DNA of 64,000 bases from Pedobacter sp. Leaf194 (lineage in GTDB: Bacteria > Bacteroidota > Bacteroidia > Sphingobacteriales > Sphingobacteriaceae): the NCBI RefSeq assembly GCF_001423945.1, contig NZ_LMPU01000009.1, forward strand, positions 744,416-808,415, in the 5' to 3' direction. Within the stretch, counting starts at the first letter, position 1. Every line of letters begins with the position of its first letter. The notes below the pieces were generated by a model. That model was not told the DNA's origin. It searched no databases and saw only the letters and a program-made list of their open reading frames with translations. This document shows positions 8,710-16,558 of this stretch, piece after piece. Made by a program: the position numbers and the translations under genes.

Positions 8710-8862
8710 ATGGTATTTATCTTAATATTTAGCTACTTCGCTAAGACCGGAAAACTCAAAACCCAGGTTTCAAATTTCAAAGCTTTTCAAAAAAGAGTTG
8801 GCGCAAGGTTTTTCCGTCCTGAAGCAGCCGTTATTCTGGGATGTTTCATATTAAATAACTAA
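8710..8862 (+). CDS. Small hypothetical protein in the PhyH operon
   Basis: A 50-codon ORF starts 4 nt after the PhyH stop and ends 10 nt before the next start, filling the gap exactly. The product has a hydrophobic start (MVFILIFSYF), a basic middle and a hydrophobic end (AVILGCFIL). The fit in the operon is the main support; no family is recognised and it may be only an untranslated spacer. Confidence 0.4.
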   Translation: MVFILIFSYFAKTGKLKTQVSNFKAFQKRVGARFFRPEAAVILGCFILNN

Positions 8863-8872
8863 AAGACGTTTA

Positions 8873-9550
8873 ATGAGCGATATCCAAAGCCAGCGTGACA
8901 AAATTTTTTCTGATCGAAAAAGAACCAATATCCTCAAAAATGGCGAGCAGCGTTTTATTCATTTTTTGTTAAAACGTACGCCACAGCTTGTAACGTCAAA
9001 TATTTTAACGGGGATTGGATTGCTTGGATCAATACTGGTTTTTATTTCATTTTTGCTCGCTAAACACAGTAATCAATACCTGCTTCTTATAGGTATCATC
9101 GGACTTTTTATTAACTGGTTTGGCGATTCTTTAGATGGAAGGCTGGCTTATTATCGCCAAATTCCAAGAAAATGGTATGGTTTTGCGCTCGATATTACGA
9201 TGGATTGGGCAAGTATTGTTTTGATTGGGTTAGGCTATTATTTTTATGCAGCACAACCAGCAAAAGTATTGGCATTCCTGTTTGTCGTTTTTTATGGATG
9301 GTCGATGCTAATTTCTTTGCTCCGTTACAAAATTATTGATATTTACCGAATCGATTCAGGAGTGCTTGGCCCTACGGAACTTCGAATAATAATATCACTT
9401 ATTTTGCTTATTGAGGTTTTATCAGCAGGATCGATTTTTTACGCTGCAATTTTACTAACCTGTACATTGTTGGTAGTTAATATCCTCGACACCATTAAAT
9501 TGTTGCGTTTTGGAAATGAACGCGATGGGAAGGACAAGCTAAATGATTAA
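8873..9550 (+). CDS. CDP-alcohol phosphatidyltransferase family protein
   Basis: Integral membrane enzyme of 225 residues with about six hydrophobic segments. The CDP-alcohol signature is recognisable: Asp85, Asp88-Gly89 in GDSLDGRLA, then Gly103, Asp107 and Asp111 in GFALDITMD. All four metal-binding aspartates are there, but the conserved Arg after the Ala is Tyr (LAYYR), a variation. Family members transfer a phosphatidyl or similar group from a CDP-activated donor to an alcohol such as inositol, glycerol phosphate or serine. Its 3' end overlaps the following GtrA gene by 8 bp, so the two are translationally coupled. The acceptor cannot be predicted. Confidence 0.85.
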   Translation: MSDIQSQRDKIFSDRKRTNILKNGEQRFIHFLLKRTPQLVTSNILTGIGLLGSILVFISFLLAKHSNQYLLLIGIIGLFINWFGDSLDGRLAYYRQIPRKWYGFALDITMDWASIVLIGLGYYFYAAQPAKVLAFLFVVFYGWSMLISLLRYKIIDIYRIDSGVLGPTELRIIISLILLIEVLSAGSIFYAAILLTCTLLVVNILDTIKLLRFGNERDGKDKLND

Positions 9551-9989
9551 AAAAAAATCACTTAAGGTTTTTCTTAGAGCCCAACTTTCAGCCTTTTCTG
9601 GAGGCGTTACTGATTATGGAATGATGATTCTGCTGACCGAAAAAATAGGTATTCACTTTACAATTTCAATCTTGATTTCTGGAACATTAGGCGGTTTAGT
9701 CAACTTTAGCATTAACCGGTATTGGGCATTCAAAAATGAATCCGTTTATACCACAACGGCAAAAACCCAGTTCTTACGTTTTTTTGGAGTTGTGTTGGGG
9801 AGCATTACACTAAAATCATCCGGAACATATTTGCTACACCGGAGTTTCAATTTAGATTATCGTATCGGCAGATTGTTGATTGACAGTTTGGTCTCCTATG
9901 GCTTTAATTATCCTTTAATGAAATTATGGGTATTTAAAACCAAACACAAAAGACAAATCATAAATCAACCTAAAAAATTTTTCAAATGA
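9543..9989 (+). CDS. GtrA-like membrane protein
   Basis: Small protein of 148 residues with four predicted membrane segments and the GtrA pattern (GGLVNFSINRYWAF near residues 54-67, SYGFNYPLMKLWVF near the C-terminus). Family members are thought to move or flip polyprenyl-linked sugars. The start overlaps the phosphatidyltransferase by 8 bp and the stop overlaps the next gene by 4 bp, so it is part of a tight operon with lipid-head-group chemistry. Confidence 0.85.
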   Translation: MIKKKSLKVFLRAQLSAFSGGVTDYGMMILLTEKIGIHFTISILISGTLGGLVNFSINRYWAFKNESVYTTTAKTQFLRFFGVVLGSITLKSSGTYLLHRSFNLDYRIGRLLIDSLVSYGFNYPLMKLWVFKTKHKRQIINQPKKFFK

Positions 9990-10559
9990 GATTATCAACA
10001 ATGCCGTTTAAAAAGTTTTTCTTAACCGTCTTGGTCTTTGTTATTTCTATTTTGGTGGTTGATAAAGTTTATGCGCAAATTAGCGATCCATCCCCTATCG
10101 CATTCCCAACACCCAAAAATGTAGCAAACATGCTATTCTATTTACAACGCGATCCTAACCAATACTCTCATTTATGCACTAAATCTTGCAAATGATGGAA
10201 GCATCAAGAGCGATAACCCTGTTTCAATTTATTGGGTGCGTTATGGGGAAGATGGAGCAAAAAAAGCATTAGGCTATATTCAGAAAAAACTTGCTTATGG
10301 ATTGATTACCAGAGAAATTACAAAGGATAAATTCGAATTAAGATTTGTTTCGCATAAAGCATTACCACTATATCTGACCAAGGCAGATCAAAAGTATATC
10401 GTAATGGTGACGGCCAATAGCAAAAACATACGAATTAACAGGCTCTTTGTAAGAATTGTAGGTGGTTCATTCTGGCTCCCAAATGTTCGGTACGCTTTAA
10501 TTGAAGGCACAGATATGGCAACTGGAAAACCTGTCACCGAAAAAATCACCGTTAAATAG
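9986..10559 (+). pseudogene. DUF4833-like exported protein, disrupted by a frameshift
   Basis: The gene begins with a signal peptide (FFLTVLVFVISILVV, cleavage at VYAQ). Reading continues correctly to about 10148 (FYLQRDPN) and then shifts; the matching continuation NTLIYALNLANDG...SIYWVRYGEDG is in another frame, which stays open to the stop at 10559. A single-base change near 10149-10156 explains both halves. Joined, the product would be about 190 residues, the usual size of DUF4833 proteins. It is the last gene of the PhyH operon (4-bp overlap with the GtrA gene). A sequencing error is possible, since both halves otherwise look well kept. Confidence 0.7.
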
Positions 10560-10567
10560 GCTCTTTC

Positions 10568-10926
10568 GAATACCCGTCTTGTTGAGCATGCTATAATGAG
10601 AAGCGAATACTGATGTAAACGTATCATTTTCATGATAGGAAATATCAAACGCTTTAACTGTTTTTTTACTACAACGGAAATCAAACCATAACGAACATGA
10701 CAGATTTTCGGAAATAAATGGTATTCGATCTGTCGGTATAATCCTCCGCGAAAAAAGGCAGCAATTGGGGAATTTGTAGCAAAATTCACTGTAGTATGCA
10801 TTTGGTGTTCCGTCCACACTTCTTCCATATTATCCACATGATTTGGAATAGATGTTCCTTCAACTACATTTGCCAGCTGAAAGACTAATCCAACTTTACC
10901 AACTATGATATGTATAGTAAACAGAT
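10568..10926 (-). pseudogene. Fatty acid desaturase remnant (C-terminal third)
   Basis: The minus strand carries the end of an acyl-CoA/acyl-lipid desaturase: LVFQLANVVEG, then HQMHTTVNFA and the third histidine box GGLYRQIEYHLFP (normally QIEHHLFP, so one His is Tyr). A frameshift near 10665 moves the remainder (KAFDISYHENDTFTSVFASHY) to another frame. Sequence 5' of about 10926 has no desaturase similarity and an in-frame stop, so more than half the gene, with the first two His boxes, is gone. A dead fragment, in keeping with decay across this region. Confidence 0.75.
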
Positions 10927-10988
10927 TCTAATAATAATGCTACCATATAAATCCAATACTAAAATCTGATCATGATGAAAAGGAAGTA

Positions 10989-11192
10989 ATGCTAAAATTT
11001 ACAGAAAAGCTTAAAATACCCTATTTTGCTATTATGGAACATTCAAGAACGTCCATCTGTGCTCCTACTTATGCGAAGGTGATCGATACGAAAGTTAGTA
11101 TTGAGATGTCTGCATTACAGGAGAAACTTCTGGATCGGAGTAAGGAAGAAGAGGATACTGGTAATATGAAAATTATGAGGCTCTTTAAGTAA
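10989..11192 (+). CDS. Hypothetical small protein
   Basis: A 67-codon ORF preceded by a good purine-rich ribosome site (AAAAGGAAG). The product has no recognised domain; the end (SKEEEDTGN) is charged. It lies between a dead desaturase and the hipBA operators and could itself be a fragment. Confidence 0.3.
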   Translation: MLKFTEKLKIPYFAIMEHSRTSICAPTYAKVIDTKVSIEMSALQEKLLDRSKEEEDTGNMKIMRLFK

Positions 11193-11213
11193 AAATGAAA
11201 TTGCTAATGATGC

Positions 11214-11363
11214 GTAATATTATACTCATTTTGGTGATTATTGGGTATAATATTATCCATTTAGTTTTATCAATCGTAGCTTTTGTTAGAAAGTCGTACG
11301 ATATGATTATATTAATGAGTGTCATTATATCCATTATTATTATATTTGGGTATAATTATACTC
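11214..11363. promoter_or_regulatory. AT-rich palindromic operator set upstream of hipB
   Basis: Three related palindromic sites precede hipB: CGTAATATTATACTC at about 11213-11227, GGGTATAATATTATCC at 11233-11248 (core ATAATATTAT perfect) and GGGTATAATTATACTC at 11348-11363 (GTATAATTATAC perfect). The last ends 4 bp before the hipB ATG. Multiple operators bound by the HipB antitoxin for autorepression are established for hipBA; the assignment here is inferred from symmetry and position. Confidence 0.6.
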
Positions 11364-11366
11364 ATT

Positions 11367-11657
11367 ATGAGATCGAAGAAGGTTGTTGTATTTCCAAAAT
11401 ATAAAATGATTTGGGATCAGCTAGGCGAAAACATCAAACTTGCCAGGAAGCGCAGAAAATTAACTGCAATTCAACTTGCAGAACGCGCTGCTATTGAAAG
11501 AGCAACTCTTCGTAAAATTGAACGGGGGGATCCCGGAGTCTCTATGGGGGCATATTTCAATGTACTTAAGGCACTGAATCTGCATGAAGATTTCCTTAAG
11601 CTGGCGGTAGATGATGAACTTGGGAGAAAACTTCAAGACTTAGATTTGTTAAACTAA
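11367..11657 (+). CDS. hipB: HipB-like antitoxin, XRE family
   Basis: Helix-turn-helix DNA-binding protein of 96 residues. The XRE fold is visible at about residues 18-75 (LGENIKLARKRRKLTA, then IERATLRKIERG). I start it at 11367 (MRSKKVVVFP) because this matches the usual N-terminus of Bacteroidota HipB; an ATG at 11319 would run through the operator palindrome. Its stop overlaps the hipA start (TAATG), so translation is coupled. The expected role is to bind HipA and repress the operon through the palindromes just upstream. Confidence 0.88.
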   Translation: MRSKKVVVFPKYKMIWDQLGENIKLARKRRKLTAIQLAERAAIERATLRKIERGDPGVSMGAYFNVLKALNLHEDFLKLAVDDELGRKLQDLDLLN

Positions 11658-12916
11658 TGGCAGCAACAAAGACAGATATATGGGTATATGCTCACTGGAA
11701 AGGCATGGATGCCCCACGTTGCATAGGTTTGATTTCTGCTCAGCAGAGCAAAGGACATAGGATATTTGGATTTGAATATGACCGGGGTTGGCTAAAGTCT
11801 GATCAGTTGTTTTTGCTTGATCCTGAAATCGGTTTATATTCAGGAACCCAATACCCTGACAAAAAAGACAATTTTGGTATATTTATGGATTCGATGCCGG
11901 ATACCTGGGGACGAAAACTTATGTTGCGTCGTGCCGCGCAAACTGCTTTTGCCAAAGGGGACGCGACACCGAAACTATATGAAATTGATTTTTTGCTGGG
12001 CGTTCATGATGCTTCCAGGATGGGAGCATTAAGGTTCAAGCTAGATCCCAACGGATCTTTTCTTGATGATAACAAGAATAATCCTACTCCACCAATTACT
12101 CATCTTCGGGAGCTACAGGCAAGTGTCAAAGCTTATGAAGAAGATGAGGAAGGGAAAAATGGTAGTGATTGGATTCCAATGCTTTTTGCGCCAGGATCAT
12201 CGCTGGGTGGAGCAAGGCCAAAAGCAAATGTTGTTGATTTGGATGGTCATTTGTGTATTGCAAAGTTTCCCTCAAAAGCTGATATAATTGATAAGGCTGC
12301 ATGGGAATACTTAGCTTATGAACTGGCGACCAAGGCTGGAATAAATATGCCAGTTTGTACACTTGAGAAGGTAAAAGGACCCTATCGTACATTCTTATCG
12401 AGGCGGTTTGATCGGCATATGGGTGAGCGTATTCATTTTGCTTCGGCTATGACTATGACAAAAAATAGTGAGGATAGCATTAGAGATGCTACCCCTAGTT
12501 ATCTTGAGATAGCAGATTTTATACAGCTTTTTGGATCGAACATAGAAAAAGACCTGCATCAATTGTGGAGAAGGATAGTATTTAACATAGCGATCTCCAA
12601 CACGGATGATCATTTAAGGAATCATGGCTTTTTATTGACAGAAAATGGATGGAGGTTATCGCCTGCATATGATATCAACCCCTCAATAGATAAAAATGGA
12701 TTGGCTCTTAATATTGATATGGACAATAATGCGTTGGATTTTGATTTGGCTTTAAGTGTTGGCGAATTGTTTCAGCTAAAAGAAAATCAAATGCAACAAA
12801 TCATTAAAGAGGTTTCAATAGCTGTAAAGGATTGGCGAACGATAGCTACTAAATTGGGAATATCCCGGGCGGAACAAGAAGAAATGTCTCCTGCATTTAC
12901 AATAATTACTGAATAG
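11657..12916 (+). CDS. hipA: HipA-like serine/threonine kinase toxin
   Basis: Type II toxin of 419 residues. The N-terminal HipA domain (about 1-150) is followed by the kinase: GSSLGGARPKA (180-190) with the regulatory Ser loop, ATP-binding Lys203 in IAKF, the catalytic NTDDHLRNHG (315-324) with Asp318, and the metal-binding SPAYDINPS (335-343). All key residues are present, so it should be active. In E. coli HipA phosphorylates glutamyl-tRNA synthetase and causes persistence; this longer Bacteroidota branch may have another target. Intact, although the genes on both sides are decayed, which fits selection through toxin addiction. Confidence 0.92.
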   Translation: MAATKTDIWVYAHWKGMDAPRCIGLISAQQSKGHRIFGFEYDRGWLKSDQLFLLDPEIGLYSGTQYPDKKDNFGIFMDSMPDTWGRKLMLRRAAQTAFAKGDATPKLYEIDFLLGVHDASRMGALRFKLDPNGSFLDDNKNNPTPPITHLRELQASVKAYEEDEEGKNGSDWIPMLFAPGSSLGGARPKANVVDLDGHLCIAKFPSKADIIDKAAWEYLAYELATKAGINMPVCTLEKVKGPYRTFLSRRFDRHMGERIHFASAMTMTKNSEDSIRDATPSYLEIADFIQLFGSNIEKDLHQLWRRIVFNIAISNTDDHLRNHGFLLTENGWRLSPAYDINPSIDKNGLALNIDMDNNALDFDLALSVGELFQLKENQMQQIIKEVSIAVKDWRTIATKLGISRAEQEEMSPAFTIITE

Positions 12917-13020
12917 TGAAAGGAAAGGAATCATTATAAATACGTTGACCAAATTAGAAGAAAATACGGGTATTTATAGGATAGTAAACCTTGCCAATAT
13001 GCTACATATCCCCTAAAGAA

Positions 13021-13763
13021 ATGAGAATAAAGAAAATTAGTGATTTGCATCAAGAATTTGGGTTTTCAGATTTGGACTTTAGCAATACTGATCGTTATCC
13101 TGGCTGGTGATACAAACCTGGGGACAAAAGGGATAGAATGGGTTAAGAAAAATATTCCCTCTAAACCAGTATATACATATTGGGAAACCATGAATATTAT
13201 AAAGGATCATATCCGAAGACACTTAACAAGATAATTGAGGCATCCAAAAACTCAAATATAAATGTTCTTGAGAATAATATGGTTGAATTCGAGGGGATAA
13301 GATTTCACGGTGCAACTTTATGGACTGATTTTTCCTAATATGGAAATCCTGTGGAATCTGGCATTATTTGCCAGACTAGAATGAACGATTATGCACAGAT
13401 ACGCGTTGATCCAGCATATTCAAAATTAAGATCAATAGATACTTACCGGATTCACCAAAAATCAAAATCTGGCTACAAAAAAGTCTCAAAGAATCAAACG
13501 GCTTTAAGAACGTGGTAATTACCCACCATGCACCTGGTGTGAAGTCGATACCCGAGCTTTATAGAGGTCATGCCTTGTCAGCTGCCTATGCTTCAAACCT
13601 GGAAGATGTGATTTTGGAGCATCAGCCTTTGTATTGGATTCATGGCCATATCCATACGCCTACCAGATATACTATTGGTAACACTGAAATTATCTGTAAT
13701 CCACATGGCTATTTGAATGAGAAGTATAATGGCTATGAGAAAGATTTGATCATAGAGATTTAG
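13021..13763 (+). pseudogene. Metallophosphoesterase, multiply disrupted
   Basis: The parts of a calcineurin-like phosphoesterase are spread over several frames: ISDLHQEFG (13021 onward), then VILAGDTN, then ILGNHEYYKGSYP after another shift, then FEGIRFHGATLWTDFS followed by an in-frame TAA, and finally VVITHHAPG...YWIHGHIHTPT...EIICNPHGY (13512-13763). All metal-binding motifs (DLH, GDTN, GNHE, THH, GHIH) can still be seen, so the decay is recent. At least two frameshifts and one stop rule out a functional full-length product. Confidence 0.85.
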
Positions 13764-13809
13764 TTTAAAATGCGGCTATCGTATTGCTATGCAAATCTTA
13801 AATATATCT

Positions 13810-13986
13810 GTTTTACTTGTGTGTAATCAGTTTTACTCAATAGCTAATTGGTTTTATTCGTTTTACAAAGAGTAGATTTGTTTACTCCATAGAAACTTTT
13901 TCATAACATTTTTATTGATTTTGTATTTGTTTTACTGAATCATGTTGGTATTTTATTAAATTTACTGAAAGAATATACGTTTTACT
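13810..13986. repeat. Array of GTTTTACT motifs with about 10/20-bp phasing
   Basis: The motif GTTTTACT, exact or with one or two changes, occurs at 13810, 13830, 13851, 13860, 13880, 13929 and 13979, with weaker TTTTATT and TTTACT copies near 13951 and 13961. Most steps are close to 9-10, 20-21 or 49-50 bp, i.e. near whole helical turns. It lies between the dead phosphoesterase and the methyltransferase start (14037). It may be a protein-binding or bent-DNA array; no gene explains it. Confidence 0.6.
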
Positions 13987-14036
13987 GAGAATCGAAACTT
14001 TTGCTGCTTGCTTTTCGTTTCTCCTAAAAATCACGT

Positions 14037-14750
14037 ATGAAAATATCTCAGCTTATACTTCTCTTTTGCTTTTTCATCTCGTGCCAAAGTGCATTTGCCC
14101 AGGATGAATCATCCTACACTTTTAAAAAGCCATCCAACAATGGTACTGGCAAGGTTTATCTGGGTAGAGAAATCGCCCACGTCATGAGCTTTGAGGGCGT
14201 AGATTGGCTGGAGCGCAACAGCAGAACGCAGGAAGAAAACACCATTTTGGCCGTAGCTTCACTGCCGATAAAAAGCAATAGTGTAGTGGCCGATATCGGT
14301 GCAGGCTCAGGGTTTTACACGTTCCGAGTAGCCCGTCGAATCCCAAAAGGCAAAGTCTATGCTGTTGAGATTCAAGATGACGCCATTGCCTATCTTAAGA
14401 AAAAAGCTCTTGAGGATAAATTGACGAATGTTGAAGTAATGAAGGGCTCAGAAATATCTCCTAACTTACCACCTGCTTCCATCGACTTGGCATTTATGGT
14501 GGATGTTTACCACGAGTTATCACACCCTGTAGCCTATTTGGCTGCATTGAGCAAGGCACTTAAACCAGGTGGCAGGCTGCTGCTACTAGAGTATAAGGAG
14601 GAGGATCCGGCAGTGGCCATCAAAGCTGAACATAAGATGAGTGTAAAACAAGCGAAAAAAGAACTAGCGGCCAACGGTTTTAAACTAATCAAAAACGGCA
14701 CATTTTTGCCGCTGCAGCATTTTCTACTTTTTGAGAAAACAGTCCATTAA
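14037..14750 (+). CDS. Class I SAM-dependent methyltransferase with signal peptide
   Basis: Protein of 237 residues with a clear export signal (MKISQLILLFCFFISC..AFAQ); Cys16 in FISC could be a lipobox, otherwise cleavage would follow AFAQ. Then a Rossmann methyltransferase fold: motif I DIGAGSGF at 86-93, an acidic residue near 109 (AVEIQD), DLAFMVDVYHEL as motif IV, and LKPGGRLLLLEY as motif VI. Resembles ubiE/PMT-like small-molecule methyltransferases. An exported SAM-dependent enzyme is odd because SAM is cytoplasmic; related signal-bearing methyltransferases exist in Bacteroidota and Proteobacteria, but their substrates are unclear. Confidence 0.85.
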   Translation: MKISQLILLFCFFISCQSAFAQDESSYTFKKPSNNGTGKVYLGREIAHVMSFEGVDWLERNSRTQEENTILAVASLPIKSNSVVADIGAGSGFYTFRVARRIPKGKVYAVEIQDDAIAYLKKKALEDKLTNVEVMKGSEISPNLPPASIDLAFMVDVYHELSHPVAYLAALSKALKPGGRLLLLEYKEEDPAVAIKAEHKMSVKQAKKELAANGFKLIKNGTFLPLQHFLLFEKTVH

Positions 14751-15363
14751 TTATCTTCTTTAGCAAAACATTAATACTTAGCTGACTGAATCATGATTTC
14801 CAACCGGTGGCTTCAGTACAAGAAGAAGTCACAGGACAATAGATTATAAGCATTTCGTAGCCTCTTTACCATTGCTTTTAATTCGGATAGGTCTTTTGAT
14901 TTCTCACCTGTCTAAGGGCTTTCCTTTTATGGTGATGAGGACCCTCCGGTTTTTGCAGGCCTAAGTTTCTTCCCTTATCGCTGGCATGTGTTCCATCCAT
15001 TCTCCAGAAATTAATTTACTTAGTTCTGATGGGCGGGTACTTTTCTTGGTATTCGGAAAACGGCCATTTCGGTATGGCGGCTTTGATGACTCTATAGTTC
15101 CATGAGCAGACAACAAAATTCTCTGGATTAATTTGTTGGGATGTAAATGATTTAGGCCTTTGGCACTTGGCTGCAAAGGCCTCGGCATCATTTTTCGGTA
15201 TGACTATAAAACACCGGATAAATAGTCGATAATATTTTAGTAGAACAGTGGTAAACTACAAAGGAGAATATTCGATGTTGCCGTTCCTGATGTTTCTTCC
15301 TGTACTACGGATTATTTTTCCCGAACTATTGGGGAGCTGGTTTGTTGTTAAGTTTAAAAAAGG
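14751..15363. other. Intergenic region, possibly decayed coding sequence
   Basis: No convincing gene. The minus strand has a short open stretch (14961-15191), and another minus frame reads IPKNDAEAFAAK...NFVVCSWNYRVIKAAIPKWPF before hitting a stop, which looks like protein but is not a family I can name. Probably a degraded gene. Confidence 0.35.
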
Positions 15364-15518
15364 ATGACGACAGATCCAATATATAAAGACCTGCTGAAGC
15401 TTAAAGACGTAAAAAAGAAACTACCAATCCTCAGTGCTCATCTAGTTACAGCCACTGAGATGCCGATCAGCAGCTCAATGAGCTAGGTAATGATATCAGT
15501 CTGGAGGATGTTAAATAA
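15364..15518 (+). pseudogene. Small hypothetical gene with frameshift
   Basis: ATG at 15364 opens MTTDPIYKDLLKLKDVKKK and continues to a stop at 15486. If the frame is changed near 15463, it reads on as DQQLNELGNDISLEDVK to a stop at 15516-15518, seven bases before the next gene. Both parts have protein-like composition, so this is probably one about 50-residue gene broken by a small indel. Function unknown. Confidence 0.4.
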
Positions 15519-15524
15519 AGGAAA

Positions 15525-16205
15525 ATGAAAAAGATACTTATGGTGCTTTCCTCTCACAGTGAGATGGAAAATACAGATAGCAAGACGGGCGTATGGCTGG
15601 GTGAGTTCACTGACCCCTATTATGAATTTATTGATGCTGGCTATTCAGTTTCCCTGACCAGTCCAAAGGGTGGTCGCCCGCCGGTTGATCCGATGAGCGA
15701 GCTAACTGAGCATATTACAGGATCGAACCGGCGTTTTTTGGATGATGAGGTCGCCAAGCAAGCCTTTTCGCATACCGCGCCGCTAAACCAACTTTCGGCA
15801 ACAGATTTCGATGGGGTATTTTATCCGGGCGGCCATGGGCCGATATGGGACCTGGCCAGAAATAATGACAGTGGATTATTGATTCTGGATTTTCTCGATG
15901 CGGGTAAACCCGTTGCAATGGTGTGCCATGGACCTGCGGCGCTGATCAGTGTGGAAGGCCAACGGCCGGGATTTCTAAAAGGCAAACGTATCGCAGCCTT
16001 TAGCGATATGGAAGAAAAGCTCGTGGGCAGAGCAGGCAATGTGCCCTATCTGCTGGAAGAGACACTGGGAAAGCTTGGTGCGGAGATGAAAACCGCACTG
16101 GTACCTTTTCTTTCCCATGTGGAAGTAGATGGTTTGCTGGTAACCGGGCAAAACCCGCTATCGGCTGGACCTACGGCGAGGACAATGATTGAGTTGCTGG
16201 ATTAA
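15525..16205 (+). CDS. DJ-1/PfpI (Hsp31-like) family protein
   Basis: Type 1 glutamine-amidotransferase-like protein of 226 residues. The nucleophile elbow AMVCHGPAAL holds Cys134 and His135; Glu27 in WLGEF and the DGVFYPGGHG loop complete the Hsp31-type site. Family members act as glyoxalase III/deglycases, chaperones or hydrolases against reactive carbonyls, which fits the many oxidoreductases nearby. A purine-rich AAAGGAAA sits directly before the ATG. It probably follows the frameshifted small gene in one transcript and ends at a strong terminator. Confidence 0.9.
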   Translation: MKKILMVLSSHSEMENTDSKTGVWLGEFTDPYYEFIDAGYSVSLTSPKGGRPPVDPMSELTEHITGSNRRFLDDEVAKQAFSHTAPLNQLSATDFDGVFYPGGHGPIWDLARNNDSGLLILDFLDAGKPVAMVCHGPAALISVEGQRPGFLKGKRIAAFSDMEEKLVGRAGNVPYLLEETLGKLGAEMKTALVPFLSHVEVDGLLVTGQNPLSAGPTARTMIELLD

Positions 16206-16558
16206 GGATTGACGTATGTTAATTTGTAAAGGCATTGCTCAGGTGGTGCCTTTGCTGTTTTTTCCCAGTCGTTGATGAATTGATTTTATCGCAGAGTTGG
16301 GCTACTCGTCGTGCTTTCTGCTCATCTGTGAAATGTCAATGTTTCCATTATCTTTTCGGAACTAATGGAAAGGCCCAATAATTAGAAATCTACAAGCGCA
16401 AAACCCTGCCAGGTAGCTAACTCCTAGTTTAAAATGACGGTCTTGTTATGAAAATTCTTTCTTAGGAGCGTTAACTTAGTAGGATATTTCTGAACTTAAA
16501 AATTTAAGGGAAGGGCTGCTTTACAAACATCATTAGTATAAAAACAAAAATATATTGA
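16206..16558. other. Intergenic region with terminator
   Basis: Apart from the terminator at 16228-16264, I see no gene. The promoter of the following reductase should lie in the AT-rich part near 16490-16555. Confidence 0.5.
16228..16264 (+). terminator. Rho-independent terminator after DJ-1 gene
   Basis: Stem AAAGGCA (16228-16234) with TGCCTTT (16247-16253), followed by GCTG and a run of six T. Position 23 bp after the stop codon fits. Confidence 0.7.

Noticed and set aside
10388..10837. Intact gene on the minus strand antisense to DUF4833
   Set aside because: Only the part up to about 10665 matches desaturases; the remainder of the family match is in another frame, so this is a frameshifted remnant.
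11195..11404. Small hydrophobic ORF before hipB
   Set aside because: Made mostly from the AT-rich operator repeats, overlaps the chosen hipB start, and has no family; the palindromes explain the sequence better.
13810..13986. Possible plasmid/phage origin iterons
   Set aside because: No replication initiator, partition gene or DnaA box nearby; kept only as an unexplained repeat.
14961..15191. Minus-strand ORF of 76 codons
   Set aside because: Unusual composition, and another frame in the same place looks more protein-like but is broken; I treat the region as decayed.
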